Shown here in pieces: positions 46,610-55,791 of a DNA stretch of 64,000 bases. This DNA is from Hymenobacter sediminis (GTDB lineage: Bacteria > Bacteroidota > Bacteroidia > Cytophagales > Hymenobacteraceae): contig NZ_QKNS01000001.1 of NCBI RefSeq assembly GCF_003231285.1, forward strand, positions 992,001 through 1,056,000, given 5' to 3'. Made by a program: the position numbers and the translations under genes. The first letter of the stretch is position 1. Each line of letters opens with the position of its first letter. The notes under the pieces were generated by a model. The model saw only the letters and a list, made by a program, of their open reading frames with translations, was not told the origin of the DNA and did no database searches.

Positions 46610-49138
46610 CTACAGTCCGTTTTGCTTTTTCGTGCCTCTGATGGCCTGGGCCTCCAGCGGGTTTTCGGGCCAGTAGTGCTTGGGGTAGCGGCCGCGCAGC
46701 TCCTTGCGCACCTCGAAGTAGCTGCTGGTCCAGAAGCTGCGCAAGTCGCGGGTAACCTGGGCGGGGCGGTAGCCGGGAGAGAGTAGGTGCAGAGTGAGCG
46801 GCACGCGGCCCCCAGCCACGGTAGGCGTATCCAATAGTCCAAAAACCTCCTGCAGGCGCACGGCCAGAATGGGCGCGGTCGGGTCGGCGTAATCGAGTCG
46901 GATGCGAGAGCCGGTAGGCACCTCCAGGTGGGAGGGAGCGAGCCGGTCCAACTCCTGCCGTTGGGCCCAGCCGTTGGGCAGCAAACTCAGCAACGCCTCC
47001 GCAAAATCAACTCTTCCTAGCTCCGCCCACGATTTTACCCCTGTCAGATAAGGGCCCAGCCACTCTTCCAGTCCATCCAGCAGAGTCGTATCTGATACAT
47101 CGGGCCAGGCTTCCGGCAATAGGTGATGCAGAAAGGCCAGCCGCTCCCGCAGTTGGGTTGCAGCCTCGCTCCAGGGTAGGCGCCCTACTCCGCCGGCCCG
47201 GATAACCTCCAACAGAGTAGCCATCAGTACATCAGGGTCGGGGTTGGGTAGGGCAGCATCAGCTAGCACCAGTGCGCCCAGGCGGCGGAGGCGGCGTGCA
47301 GTTACGCGGCCGGCGGCTTCGTCCCAGCGCACCTCGTCGCGCGTTTCAATCTGTTCTGCGAAGTACTGCTCCAACTCGGCTTTGCTTAAGGGAGCAGCCA
47401 GGCTGGCGCGGGGCTGGGCGGCTACTCCATCCAGGGCGGCTACCGCAAAGAATACGTCTTGTTGGCTGAAAAACTCGGCGGGCAAAGTGGCCCGCTGCCC
47501 GCTGACCAGCCGCACCCGTTCGGGTGTTTCGCGTTGGGCCAGCCGGTCGGGGTAGGCGAAGGCGGCCAACAGCCCGGCCACATCGGGCTCAATTTCACCT
47601 TTGGCTCCCGCCCGGTTGCGCAGCACGGCCGCAGCTTCCCGCACGCGCCGCACGGCGGCCGCATCTGGCATCAACCCTGGCAAGGGGGCGCGGCCAGTTG
47701 CTAAGGCTTCAAGCCGTAGGCGCAGATCTGGCGGGCCAAAAGAGCCATCGGCCGGGCGCAGAATGTCGCGCTCCGTTAGCAAAGCTGCCAGAGCACAGGC
47801 GGTGGCTCCATGGCCCGTTTCCTTCCCCCGCACCACTAAGTGAGCCAGGCGCGGCGCTAGGCCGAGGCCGGCCAGGGCTCGGCCGTGAGAGGTAGGTAGG
47901 CCATCGGGGCTGAGGGCCTGAAGACGCACCAATAAGTCGCGGGCCTGAGCCAGGGCGGGAGCAGGCGGCGCATCCAGCCACCGCAGGGCCGAGGCGTCGC
48001 GGGCACCCCAGAGGGCCAGTTCCAGGGCTAGTGGGCTAAGGTCGGCGGTCAGGATTTCGGGGGCGAGGTGGTGGGGCAGCTCTCGGTATTCGGCTTCGGT
48101 CCAGAGGCGGTAGCAGGTGCCAGGGCCTAGGCGGCCAGCTCGGCCCCGGCGCTGGTCGGCGGCGGCCTGGCTCACGGGCTCGGTGCCAAGGGTTGTTAAG
48201 CCGGTGCGAGGCTCGAAGCGGGGCACGCGGGCATAGCCGCCATCTACCACAATTGTGACGCCCTCGATGGTCAAGCTGGTTTCGGCAATGCTGGTAGCCA
48301 GCACCACCTTGCGCCGGCCGGCCGGCGCGGGGCGCAGAGCGGCATCCTGCTGCTCGGCGGGCAGCTCGCCATGGAGCACATGAATGTCGATGTGGTCAGG
48401 TAGAGAAGCCAGCTTATCCGCTACCCGGCGCTGGTCGGCCAAACCGGGCAAGAACACCAGCACGTCGCCGGTAGCGTGCTGCTGCAGCGCTTCACGAATA
48501 ATGGCCGGGGTGAGGTCCTGGAGCTTCTCGTGGGGGCGGCGCGAAACGGTGGCGGCCCGTTGCGGGCTGAGGTAGTGGGTTTCTACAGGAAACATGCGGC
48601 CCAAACTGCGCACCACCGGCGCGCCTAGCCAATTGCCCAGCCGGTCGGCATCCAGCGTCGCCGACATCACCAGAATCCGCAGATCGGGCCGCAGCACGCT
48701 TTGCGCATCCAAGGCTAGGGCCAGGCCTAAATCGGCCTGCAGGCTACGCTCATGAAACTCATCGAAGAGAACTGCTGCCACGCCTTCCAGGGCTGGGTCA
48801 TCCTGCAATTGGCGGGTCAGAATGACCTCAGTTACTACCTCGATGCGGGTTTTGGCCGACACCTTGCTTTCCAGGCGCATGCGGTAGCCAACGGTCTGGC
48901 CCACCGGCTCGCCTAGGAGCTGGGCCATGCGGGTAGCGGCGGCGCGGGCAGCCAGGCGGCGCGGCTCCAGCACCAGAATCCTACCTCCTTCGCGCCAAGC
49001 AGCCTCCAGCAGGGCCAGGGGCACAACGGTGGTTTTGCCGGCGCCGGGCGGAGCCTGCAGCACGGCTACACTATGGTTCTCCAGCGTAGCAAGCAGTTCC
49101 GGAAGGGCGTCGGTGATGGGAAGGTTAGGGAGGAGCAT
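46610..49138 (-). CDS. hrpB: ATP-dependent RNA helicase HrpB
   Basis: 842 residues, the usual length. Walker A LQAPPGAGKTTVVPLALLE, motif II DEFHER, motif III SATLD, motif VI-like QRRGRAGRLGPGTCYRLW; long C-terminal HrpB region with YPKHYWPENPL near the end. DEAH-box helicase of the HrpB type, acting on RNA; exact substrate unknown. Confidence 0.93.
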   Translation of the reverse strand: MLLPNLPITDALPELLATLENHSVAVLQAPPGAGKTTVVPLALLEAAWREGGRILVLEPRRLAARAAATRMAQLLGEPVGQTVGYRMRLESKVSAKTRIEVVTEVILTRQLQDDPALEGVAAVLFDEFHERSLQADLGLALALDAQSVLRPDLRILVMSATLDADRLGNWLGAPVVRSLGRMFPVETHYLSPQRAATVSRRPHEKLQDLTPAIIREALQQHATGDVLVFLPGLADQRRVADKLASLPDHIDIHVLHGELPAEQQDAALRPAPAGRRKVVLATSIAETSLTIEGVTIVVDGGYARVPRFEPRTGLTTLGTEPVSQAAADQRRGRAGRLGPGTCYRLWTEAEYRELPHHLAPEILTADLSPLALELALWGARDASALRWLDAPPAPALAQARDLLVRLQALSPDGLPTSHGRALAGLGLAPRLAHLVVRGKETGHGATACALAALLTERDILRPADGSFGPPDLRLRLEALATGRAPLPGLMPDAAAVRRVREAAAVLRNRAGAKGEIEPDVAGLLAAFAYPDRLAQRETPERVRLVSGQRATLPAEFFSQQDVFFAVAALDGVAAQPRASLAAPLSKAELEQYFAEQIETRDEVRWDEAAGRVTARRLRRLGALVLADAALPNPDPDVLMATLLEVIRAGGVGRLPWSEAATQLRERLAFLHHLLPEAWPDVSDTTLLDGLEEWLGPYLTGVKSWAELGRVDFAEALLSLLPNGWAQRQELDRLAPSHLEVPTGSRIRLDYADPTAPILAVRLQEVFGLLDTPTVAGGRVPLTLHLLSPGYRPAQVTRDLRSFWTSSYFEVRKELRGRYPKHYWPENPLEAQAIRGTKKQNGL

Positions 49139-49233
49139 AGGGGTAGGGTTTCCTCACAGAGGTCCGCGGAGGGACGTGCCGAGAGAAAGGAAAGTCATTC
49201 CCCAGCCTCCGCACAGGTCTCGGCGAGAAAGAA

Positions 49234-49557
49234 TTAATAAACAGCCACCGAGGGGTCAACCTGCAGGCTCCAGGCATGAATGCCGCCGCGCAGGTTCAGC
49301 AGGTTTGTGAGTTCATGCCGATGCTGGAGGTAGGCCAGGGCCTGCATGGAGCGCACCCCATGGTGGCAAATAAGCACCGTCGGCCGGTCGGGGTCTATTT
49401 CCTCGGCCCGCCGCGCCAGCTCGCCCAGCGGAATCAACTGGCTGCCTTCAATGCGACAGTAGGCAAATTCCTCGGGCTGGCGCACGTCAATCAGCTGAAT
49501 ATCCTCGCCGCGCTGGAGGCGGGCGTTCAGGTCTTCGGGAGTGAGTTCAGGAAGCAT
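49234..49557 (-). CDS. Rhodanese-like sulfurtransferase domain protein
   Basis: 107 residues, single domain: LIDVRQPEEFAYCRIEGSQL (CDC25-like DVR), PLGEL, and the active-site loop VLICHHGVRSMQALAYLQ with the catalytic Cys, ending NLRGGIHAWSLQVDP. Would transfer sulfane sulfur or act as a sulfur carrier; partners unknown. Located 95 bases downstream of hrpB in the same direction reading from it, so not obviously coupled. Confidence 0.9.
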   Translation of the reverse strand: MLPELTPEDLNARLQRGEDIQLIDVRQPEEFAYCRIEGSQLIPLGELARRAEEIDPDRPTVLICHHGVRSMQALAYLQHRHELTNLLNLRGGIHAWSLQVDPSVAVY

Positions 49558-49618
49558 GGCAGGTGCATGAGGGGGTAGGAGAGACGCAGATTTACGGCAA
49601 AATTACCCTAATGCTGGT

Positions 49619-49626
49619 TAGCTTTG
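49619..49626 (+). promoter_or_regulatory. -7 box for the pnuC operon
   Basis: TAGCTTTG, a full match to TAnnTTTG, 63 bases upstream of the pnuC GTG start. No clear -33 TTG at the standard distance. Confidence 0.5.
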
Positions 49627-49688
49627 ACCTCTGCCGTGAGTAAGCTACTTCACATAGCCTGCTTGCGCCGTCTTTTAGTTGCCTTGCC

Positions 49689-50324
49689 GTGTTGCAATCC
49701 TTATATGAGTTCTGGACCGCCGCTGCCGGAGGTAGTCCACTGGAGTGGGTAGCCGTCCTGACGGGCTTTGCCTGCGTGTGGCTGGCCGCCCGCGAGTCGC
49801 TCTGGAACTTCCCGGTGGCTATTTTCAGCTGTGCGCTTTTTGTAGTGGTGTACTACCAGGCCAAGCTGTACTCCGACTGTGGCCTGCAGGGGGCCTTTAT
49901 TCTGCTGAGCGTGTACGGCTGGTACGAGTGGCTGCACGGCGGCAAAAACCGGGCAGAGCTGCCGGTGTCGAGGGTGCGGCCGTGGGAGTGGATGGCGTGC
50001 CTGCTGTTTATTGCCGCCTTCACCCTGGGCTTTGGCTACTACCTACAGAACCACACCGATGCTGCCCTGCCGCACTGGGACAGCCTGACCACGGCCATCA
50101 GCCTGGCAGCTCAGTACCTGCTCATGCGTAAGCGCCTGGAAAACTGGTGGCTCTGGATTGCGGTAGATATCATGTACGTGCCCATTCTGTGGTACAAACA
50201 GCTTTACCCAACCAGTGCCCTGTATGCTCTGTACCTGGGCCTGGCCCTGTACGGCTTCCTGGAGTGGCGGCGGACCCTGCGGCGTCAGCAAGCTACTTCT
50301 TCCTCTGCGTTTCAACCTGCCTGA
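49689..50324 (+). CDS. pnuC: PnuC-family vitamin transporter
   Basis: 211 residues starting at GTG 49689 (no ATG before the first membrane helix). Seven-helix PnuC layout: EWVAVLTGFACVWLAARESL, NFPVAIFSCALFVVVYYQAK, LQGAFILLSVYGWYEWLHGG (the YGWYEW motif), and RLENWWLWIAVDIMYVPILW (NWWLWxxxD...). It moves nicotinamide riboside, or thiamine in the PnuT subgroup, by facilitated diffusion with trapping by phosphorylation. The next gene, a NadR-type kinase, argues for nicotinamide riboside; a thiamine-regulated receptor 2.6 kb away leaves some doubt. Confidence 0.85.
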   Translation: MLQSLYEFWTAAAGGSPLEWVAVLTGFACVWLAARESLWNFPVAIFSCALFVVVYYQAKLYSDCGLQGAFILLSVYGWYEWLHGGKNRAELPVSRVRPWEWMACLLFIAAFTLGFGYYLQNHTDAALPHWDSLTTAISLAAQYLLMRKRLENWWLWIAVDIMYVPILWYKQLYPTSALYALYLGLALYGFLEWRRTLRRQQATSSSAFQPA

Positions 50325-50327
50325 TTC

Positions 50328-50906
50328 ATGCTGCGAGTTGCCCTGACCGGACCCGAATCGACGGGCAAAACCACCCTGAGCCGCGCCCTGGCCCACCACT
50401 ACCACACCGCCTGGGCGCCCGAGTATGCCCGCCAATATTTAGAGGAGCGCGGCCCGAACTATACCCTGGCTGATCTGGAAGAAATTGCCCGTGGTCAGCT
50501 AGATGCCGAGGCCTCAGCTACTGCTACGGCTTCGCGGATGGGCAAACCGCTGGTGTTTTTTGATACCGACCTGCTGGTGATAAAAATCTGGGCAGAGCAT
50601 GCGTTCGGCCAGTGCCCCGAGTGGATCAGGCGCCAGATGGAGGGGCAGCGCTACGATTTGGTCTTGCTGCTGAACGTTGACCTGCCTTGGGAGCCCGACC
50701 CCTTGCGCGAACACCCCAATCACCGCCAGTATTTCTATGAGCTATACCAGCGCGAACTCCGCGACCAGTTTGCGAACTTTGCGGAAATTAGCGGTACCCC
50801 TGCGCAACGGCTTGATGCGGCCTGCTTTCACGTAGATGCACTGCTTGGCCGAAGCTCAGGGGTAGTTGAGTCGCTTGCTACCCCTCAGAGCGGCCCCGCA
50901 CTATAG
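50328..50906 (+). CDS. NadR-type ATPase / nicotinamide riboside kinase
   Basis: 192 residues, 3 bases after pnuC. Walker A TGPESTGKTTLSRALAHHY at the N-terminus, Walker B-like KPLVFFDTDLLVIKIWAEH, and LLLNVDLPWEPDPLREHPN: the pattern of the C-terminal kinase domain of NadR. With PnuC it would phosphorylate and trap imported nicotinamide riboside for NAD salvage. The nicotinamide mononucleotide adenylyltransferase domain of full NadR is absent. Confidence 0.85.
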   Translation: MLRVALTGPESTGKTTLSRALAHHYHTAWAPEYARQYLEERGPNYTLADLEEIARGQLDAEASATATASRMGKPLVFFDTDLLVIKIWAEHAFGQCPEWIRRQMEGQRYDLVLLLNVDLPWEPDPLREHPNHRQYFYELYQRELRDQFANFAEISGTPAQRLDAACFHVDALLGRSSGVVESLATPQSGPAL

Positions 50907-50977
50907 CCTGATCTTTTCGGGACAAATTTCGTTTGGCTACCTCGTGCTTTCTCTGGTACTCCGCAATTGATAGTTGA

Positions 50978-51853
50978 ATGACTTACTACCTCGAAAATGA
51001 GCAGTGCCGCGTTGGGATTAACTCCCACGGTGCTGAGCTCAGCAGCTTTGTCCGCAAAGACCTCGATAACCTGGAGTATATCTGGCCCGCCGACCCGGCC
51101 TTCTGGAACCGCCATGCGCCGGTGCTCTTTCCCATCGTCGGGCGCCTGCCCCAGGATCAGTACCAGCATGAGGGCCAATCGTATAGCCTGAGCCAGCACG
51201 GTTTCGCCCGCGACCAGGAGTTTGAGCTGCACAGCCACTCGGGCACGGCCATAGCCTTTGAGCTGCGCGCCACGGAAGAAAGCCGGGCCAAATTTCCGTT
51301 CGATTTTCTACTGCGCATCACCTACCGTTTGGCAGGCCCTACCCTTACCATCGGCTGGGAAGTGGAAAACCCTGGCTCCGGCGAGCTGCTGTTCAGTATT
51401 GGGGCGCACCCGGCTTTCCGCTGCCCCTTGCAGGAAGGAGAAACCTTTGAGGACTACGAGTTTGTTTTCGACCAGCCCACCACGGCGGAGCGCTACCTGC
51501 TGGAAGGCGGCTTGCTGACCGGAAAAACCGAGCCACTGCTGCAAAATCAGGAAGTGCTGCCCCTGAGCTACGAGTTATTTGCCCAGGATGCGCTGGTTTT
51601 AAAGCATTTTGACTTTACCCACGTAACCCTGCGCAGCCGCCGCTCGGGCCGCTCCGTGCGCGTCCGCTTCGATGGGTTCCCCTACCTCGGCCTCTGGACC
51701 AAAGGCCCCGGTGCCCCCTTTGTGTGCATTGAGCCCTGGCAGGGTATTGCGAGTTCCACCACCGGCTCCGCAGAGCTGGCCGATAAAGAAGGCATTCTGA
51801 GCCTAAACCCAGGTCAGCAGTTTGTCACCTCCTATAGCATCACCGTTGAGTAA
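50978..51853 (+). CDS. Aldose 1-epimerase family protein
   Basis: 291 residues. GINSHGAELSSFVRKD, FPIVGRLPQDQYQHEG, LSQHGFARDQEFEL with the likely catalytic His, IGAHPAFRCPL with a second conserved His, and GPGAPFVCIEPWQGIAS with the conserved Glu (CIEPW). This is the LacX-like branch of galactose mutarotases, which interconvert sugar anomers. Substrate unknown. Confidence 0.88.
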   Translation: MTYYLENEQCRVGINSHGAELSSFVRKDLDNLEYIWPADPAFWNRHAPVLFPIVGRLPQDQYQHEGQSYSLSQHGFARDQEFELHSHSGTAIAFELRATEESRAKFPFDFLLRITYRLAGPTLTIGWEVENPGSGELLFSIGAHPAFRCPLQEGETFEDYEFVFDQPTTAERYLLEGGLLTGKTEPLLQNQEVLPLSYELFAQDALVLKHFDFTHVTLRSRRSGRSVRVRFDGFPYLGLWTKGPGAPFVCIEPWQGIASSTTGSAELADKEGILSLNPGQQFVTSYSITVE

Positions 51854-51860
51854 CCCATTC

Positions 51861-52277
51861 ATGACCTCTGAGATTACCATCCGCCCCATTAAGGCGGCCG
51901 ATACTTACCCGCTCCGCCACGAAGTGCTGTGGCCCCAAGAGTCAATCGACTACGTGAAACTAAACCAGGACGAGCAGGGGTACCACTTCGGGGCTTTCCG
52001 CAATGCCAAGCTGGTTTCCGTTATTTCCCTGTTCATTGACGGCAACGTGGCCCGCTTTCGCAAGTTTGCCACTCGCCCCGATTGCCAGGGACAAGGCATT
52101 GGCTCCCAGCTGCTGCGCCAGGTACTGGAAACGGCCCGCGCCGAGGGTGCCCAGCGCATCTGGTGCGACGCCCGCGCCGTGAACGAAAACTTCTACCGTG
52201 CTTTTGGCCTTGAGCCCGAAGGAAACCGCTTCTACCGCGGCACCATCCCGTATGTGCGCATGGCCAAAGATTTGTAG
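51861..52277 (+). CDS. GNAT-family N-acetyltransferase
   Basis: 138 residues from ATG 51861. The acetyl-CoA loop is FRKFATRPDCQGQGIGSQLL (Q-x-x-G-x-G as QGQGIG), followed by RIWCDARAVNENFYRAFGLE. A typical GCN5-related fold; substrate not predictable. Ends 12 bases before a long bidirectional terminator. Confidence 0.9.
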   Translation: MTSEITIRPIKAADTYPLRHEVLWPQESIDYVKLNQDEQGYHFGAFRNAKLVSVISLFIDGNVARFRKFATRPDCQGQGIGSQLLRQVLETARAEGAQRIWCDARAVNENFYRAFGLEPEGNRFYRGTIPYVRMAKDL

Positions 52278-52288
52278 GCCAATAGAGC

Positions 52289-52354
52289 ATTAAAGCAAAA
52301 AAGCGGCCGCCACTATGCCCTAGGGTATAGCGGCGGCCGCTTTTTTGCTTTAAT
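52289..52354. terminator. Long bidirectional hairpin terminator
   Basis: 23-bp perfect outer stem (52289-52311 / 52332-52354; core AAAAAAGCGGCCGCC) with a further inner pairing CTAT/ATAG and CCC/GGG. It lies between the convergent GNAT gene and the 76-aa membrane gene. Confidence 0.9.
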
Positions 52355-52356
52355 AC

Positions 52357-52587
52357 TCACATTTCCAGCGGTACCCGCGGGCGGTTATAATCCGGCTCCC
52401 AGTCATTGATGGGGCGTGAGATTCCGGGAGGAAGGTCGAAGTCAGGTAGCCCGTCGTCGAGGGGTTCGCCGCCATCGTCGTCACTGTCGGGGGTAGGAGG
52501 GAGCCGCGAGCGGCGGCGCGGCAGTACCAATAAAAGCCCGGTGAACACAAGTACCACGAGCAGGTAGAGAAGGCTGGTGATGGTCAT
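52357..52587 (-). CDS. Small single-pass membrane protein (76 aa)
   Basis: MTITSLLYLLVVLVFTGLLL forms one membrane helix, followed by a basic patch (PRRRSR) and a long acidic, Pro-rich cytoplasmic tail (PPTPDSDDDGGEPLDDGLPD). No family recognised; layout like small membrane-tethered adaptor proteins. Confidence 0.6.
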   Translation of the reverse strand: MTITSLLYLLVVLVFTGLLLVLPRRRSRLPPTPDSDDDGGEPLDDGLPDFDLPPGISRPINDWEPDYNRPRVPLEM

Positions 52588-52807
52588 GGCGGAAAGAACT
52601 GAAGTTCAACGGCGGTACACCCGAGAAGCAGCGGGCTTCAGAACAGAAACGGAGCGGCGGGGCGGGTTGTTTTCTTCCGGCCGTTTTTTCTGAAGACTGT
52701 ATGAAGAGGTATCTAATTTACTTGATTGTCAAGAAATAACGGAGGGTTTCTAGCTCGATTTATTCCTGCTTTACACGGCTTTCGTGCTAAACTTCCAACT
52801 TACAGCG

Positions 52808-52815
52808 TACCTTTG
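52808..52815 (+). promoter_or_regulatory. -7 promoter box ahead of the TPP riboswitch
   Basis: TACCTTTG matches TAnnTTTG and stands 11 bases before the riboswitch, so transcription would start close to 52822 and make the riboswitch the leader of the receptor mRNA. Confidence 0.6.
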
Positions 52816-52825
52816 AGCCATAAGT

Positions 52826-52904
52826 TTAGGGGTGCCTTGCCAGTAGTGCGGGGCTGAGATCATACCCATTGAACCTGCCCGGGTAATGCCGGCGAAGGGA
52901 ACAA
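52826..52904 (+). ncRNA. TPP riboswitch (THI element)
   Basis: Contains the conserved THI-box pieces in order: AGGGGTGCC (start), GCGGGGCTGAGAT with the CTGAGA core, ACCC, TTGAACCTG, GGGTAATGCCGGCG and the closing AAGGGAA. It binds thiamine pyrophosphate and lowers expression of the downstream receptor. A small hairpin (GTGCC-N7-GGCAC, 52930-52946) follows. Confidence 0.93.
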
Positions 52905-52974
52905 ACGATCCGCGAACGAAAAACCTAAGGTGCCGACCCCTGGCACTGGGTCCGTTCAATCTTTTCCGTTTCAA

Positions 52975-55461
52975 TTGTTGAAAAATTACCTGGTTTCCGG
53001 GGCAGTGCTGCTGGCACTGCCTGTCACGGCATGGGCGCAAGGCCCCGTGTCCGGTACCGTTACTGATGCCCGCACGGGCACCCCGCTGCCTGGCGCTACC
53101 ATTCTGCTGGATGGGGCGGCCAGCGCGGCTACTGATGCCGCCGGGGCATTTACGTTGCCAGCCGTGCCCGCCGGCTCGCACGAGCTACGCATTACATTTC
53201 TGGGCTACGAGCCCCTGACCCAGCGCCTGCAAGGCCAGCCCACGGAGCAGCGCCTAACCCCGCGCCTCCAGCCCGGGGGCGTACTGACTGGTGAAGCCCT
53301 AGTAACCGCCTCCCGCGCCAACGACCGCACCGCCACTGCCTACACCAACCTCAGCCGCCAGGATCTGCAGAAACGCAACTTCGGACAGGACCTACCCTAC
53401 CTGCTCGACCAAACCCCCTCGGTGGTGGTGAACTCTGATGCCGGGGCCGGGGTAGGCTACACCGATATCCGCATCCGGGGCACCAACAACGTGGGCATCA
53501 ACATGACCATCAATGGAGTGCCGCTGAACGATGCGGAGTCGCACGGCTCGTTTCTGGTGAACCTGCCCGATCTGGCTTCTTCTGTCAGCAGTATTCAGGT
53601 GCAGCGAGGGGTAGGCACCAGCCAGAATGGCGGAGCTGCCTTCGGCGCCAGCCTCAACATCTCTACCCTCGATAACCGCCTCGAACCCTACGCCGAAACC
53701 CAGAATACGTTTGGCTCCTTTAACACGTGGCGCAACAACGTGCAGTTCGGGACCGGGCTGCTGGGCGGGCACTTTACCGTTGATGGCCGCCTCTCGCGCG
53801 TGTCGTCGGATGGCTACGTGAACCGTGGGGCTTCTGACCTGAAGTCGTACTACCTCTCGGCGGGTTACCAGGGCAAGAACACGCTGGTGAAGTTTATCAC
53901 CTTCTCGGGCCGCGAGAAAACCTACCAGTCGTGGAACGGCGTACCCGAGCCCGCCCTGACTGGCAACCGCGCCCTGCTGCAGCAGTACGCCGATAACTAC
54001 GCCCTGATGGATGGGGACGTGGAGCGCGCCCTGCGCGAAGGCCGCCGCTACAGCTACTACACCTACGATAACCAAACGGACAACTACCAGCAGAACCACT
54101 ACCAGCTTCACCTCTCGCAGGGCCTGGGCGCTGACTGGAACCTGGGCGCGGCCCTGCACCTGACGCGCGGCTTTGGCTACTATGAAAACTACGAGCCGGG
54201 CCAAACGCTGTCAGACTACGGTCTGGCCAACGTCATTGTCGGTGCTGATACCATTCGGGAAACCAATCTGATCAGCCGTAAGTGGCTAGATAATTATTTC
54301 TACGGTGGCACCTTCGCCCTGAACTACCAGCCCCGCGAAGGCAAGCTGCAGGCTACCCTTGGGGGCGCCGCCAACCAGTTCACCAACGACCACTACGGCG
54401 AAATAATCTGGGCGCAGTACGCTTCCAACGGCAGCATCCGCCAGCGCTACTACTTCAACGACGCCCTCAAAACCGACTACAACGCCTACGCCCGCGCTAC
54501 CTGGCAGGTACTGCCCAAACTAGGCGTGTACGGCGACGTGCAGGTGCGCCACATCCGCTACAACATTGATGGGGTGGAGGATGACCAGAACGACGTAACC
54601 ACCCGCGCCCGCTACACCTTCCTCAACCCCAAAGCCGGCGCTACCTTCAGCCTTTCGGCCAATCAGCAGCTCTACGCTAGCTTTGCCGTGGCCCAGCGTG
54701 AGCCTGTGCGCTCCGATTTCACCGACCGCCCCGCCGGTGAGCCCCAGCCTACCTCCGAGCGCCTCGACGACTTTGAGGGTGGCTACCGCTTCACCCAGCC
54801 CAGCGGCAGCCTGCTTGGGCCCAACACTACCCTGCGGCTGGAGGCCAACTATTTCTACATGCGCTACCGCAACCAGCTGGTAGCTACTGGCCAGCTCAAC
54901 GACGTAGGGAGCCCGCTGCGCACCAACGTGGGCCGCAGCTACCGCACCGGCCTTGAGCTAACCGGCTTTGCCTCCGCCAATGATAAGCTGAGTCTGAGCA
55001 GCACCCTGACGCTTAGCCGCAACCGGGTAGAGGATTTCCGCGAAATTGTGCTGGACAGTAACTATAGCCCCATTGTGGCCGCTGAAACCCGCAGCTCCAC
55101 TATTTCTTACTCGCCGTCGGTGGTTTCGGCGCATACGCTGGAGGGGCAGCCGCTGCAAGGCCTGCGCTTGGCGCTGCTTTACAAAACTGTGAGCCGCCAG
55201 TACCTCGATAATTCCGCCAGCGAAGACCGGCGCATCAAGCCCTATCAGGTCCTCGACTTCCGTCTGCGCTACGCCATCCGGCCATCGTTTGTCAAGGAGA
55301 TAGAGCTTGGGCTGCTGGTGAATAACGTGCTCAACCGCCGCTACGAGGCCAACGGCTACACCTACGGCAACCTCGATGCCACCGGTCAGCGCCTAAACTT
55401 TAACTTCTATTTTCCGCAGGCTACCCGTAATTTCTTGGCCTCTATTGGGGTGAAGTTCTAA
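52975..55461 (+). CDS. TonB-dependent receptor, probable thiamine uptake
   Basis: The frame is open from GTG 52930, but the signal peptide LLKNYLVSGAVLLALPVTAW with AQ after it suggests a start at TTG 52975 or 52978; no ATG fits. Domains: a carboxypeptidase-regulatory-like N-domain (GPVSGTVTDARTGTPLPGAT), plug (FGQDLPYLLDQTPSVVVNSD, GYTDIRIRGTNNVGINMTIN) and a 22-strand barrel ending YFPQATRNFLASIGVKF with the terminal Phe. TPP riboswitch control makes thiamine or a precursor the likely substrate. Confidence 0.9.
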   Translation: MLKNYLVSGAVLLALPVTAWAQGPVSGTVTDARTGTPLPGATILLDGAASAATDAAGAFTLPAVPAGSHELRITFLGYEPLTQRLQGQPTEQRLTPRLQPGGVLTGEALVTASRANDRTATAYTNLSRQDLQKRNFGQDLPYLLDQTPSVVVNSDAGAGVGYTDIRIRGTNNVGINMTINGVPLNDAESHGSFLVNLPDLASSVSSIQVQRGVGTSQNGGAAFGASLNISTLDNRLEPYAETQNTFGSFNTWRNNVQFGTGLLGGHFTVDGRLSRVSSDGYVNRGASDLKSYYLSAGYQGKNTLVKFITFSGREKTYQSWNGVPEPALTGNRALLQQYADNYALMDGDVERALREGRRYSYYTYDNQTDNYQQNHYQLHLSQGLGADWNLGAALHLTRGFGYYENYEPGQTLSDYGLANVIVGADTIRETNLISRKWLDNYFYGGTFALNYQPREGKLQATLGGAANQFTNDHYGEIIWAQYASNGSIRQRYYFNDALKTDYNAYARATWQVLPKLGVYGDVQVRHIRYNIDGVEDDQNDVTTRARYTFLNPKAGATFSLSANQQLYASFAVAQREPVRSDFTDRPAGEPQPTSERLDDFEGGYRFTQPSGSLLGPNTTLRLEANYFYMRYRNQLVATGQLNDVGSPLRTNVGRSYRTGLELTGFASANDKLSLSSTLTLSRNRVEDFREIVLDSNYSPIVAAETRSSTISYSPSVVSAHTLEGQPLQGLRLALLYKTVSRQYLDNSASEDRRIKPYQVLDFRLRYAIRPSFVKEIELGLLVNNVLNRRYEANGYTYGNLDATGQRLNFNFYFPQATRNFLASIGVKF

Positions 55462-55674
55462 TAGCAGTAGTCTGTGCTGTATGGTTCAGCTTACGAGTGA
55501 ATTTCAATTGAAAAATTTACCATTGTTTAGCTGCATTTTCATACTTTCGGCACAGGCTTTGTGAGGAGCTTGCCAATGACATTTCCCGGCCCGGAATCTG
55601 CCTCCTGGTCGTATTGGTGCCCTGGCTGTTGGTGGGTCTTTGGCATTCCCAACCCAGCGTAGCGACACCCCGGA

Positions 55675-55708
55675 ACCCTGACCAGCCCCCTTTCTGGTCA
55701 GGGTTTTT
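55675..55708 (+). terminator. Rho-independent terminator after the receptor gene
   Basis: Stem ACCCTGACCAG (55675-55685) / CTGGTCAGGGT (55694-55704) then TTTT. The rest of 55462-55791 (about 330 bases) holds the next promoter box TATCTTTG (55758-55765) and otherwise nothing recognisable. Confidence 0.88.
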
Positions 55709-55757
55709 CGTTTGCTGGGGGGTAGGGAATACTGCCGATCCGGCGTAGTGAAATTCT

Positions 55758-55765
55758 TATCTTTG
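55758..55765 (+). promoter_or_regulatory. -7 box of the acyl-CoA dehydrogenase gene
   Basis: TATCTTTG matches TAnnTTTG, 27 bases before the ATG. No clear TTG at the standard distance upstream. Confidence 0.55.
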
Positions 55766-55791
55766 GGAATCAACCCACCCACTTTCTCACT

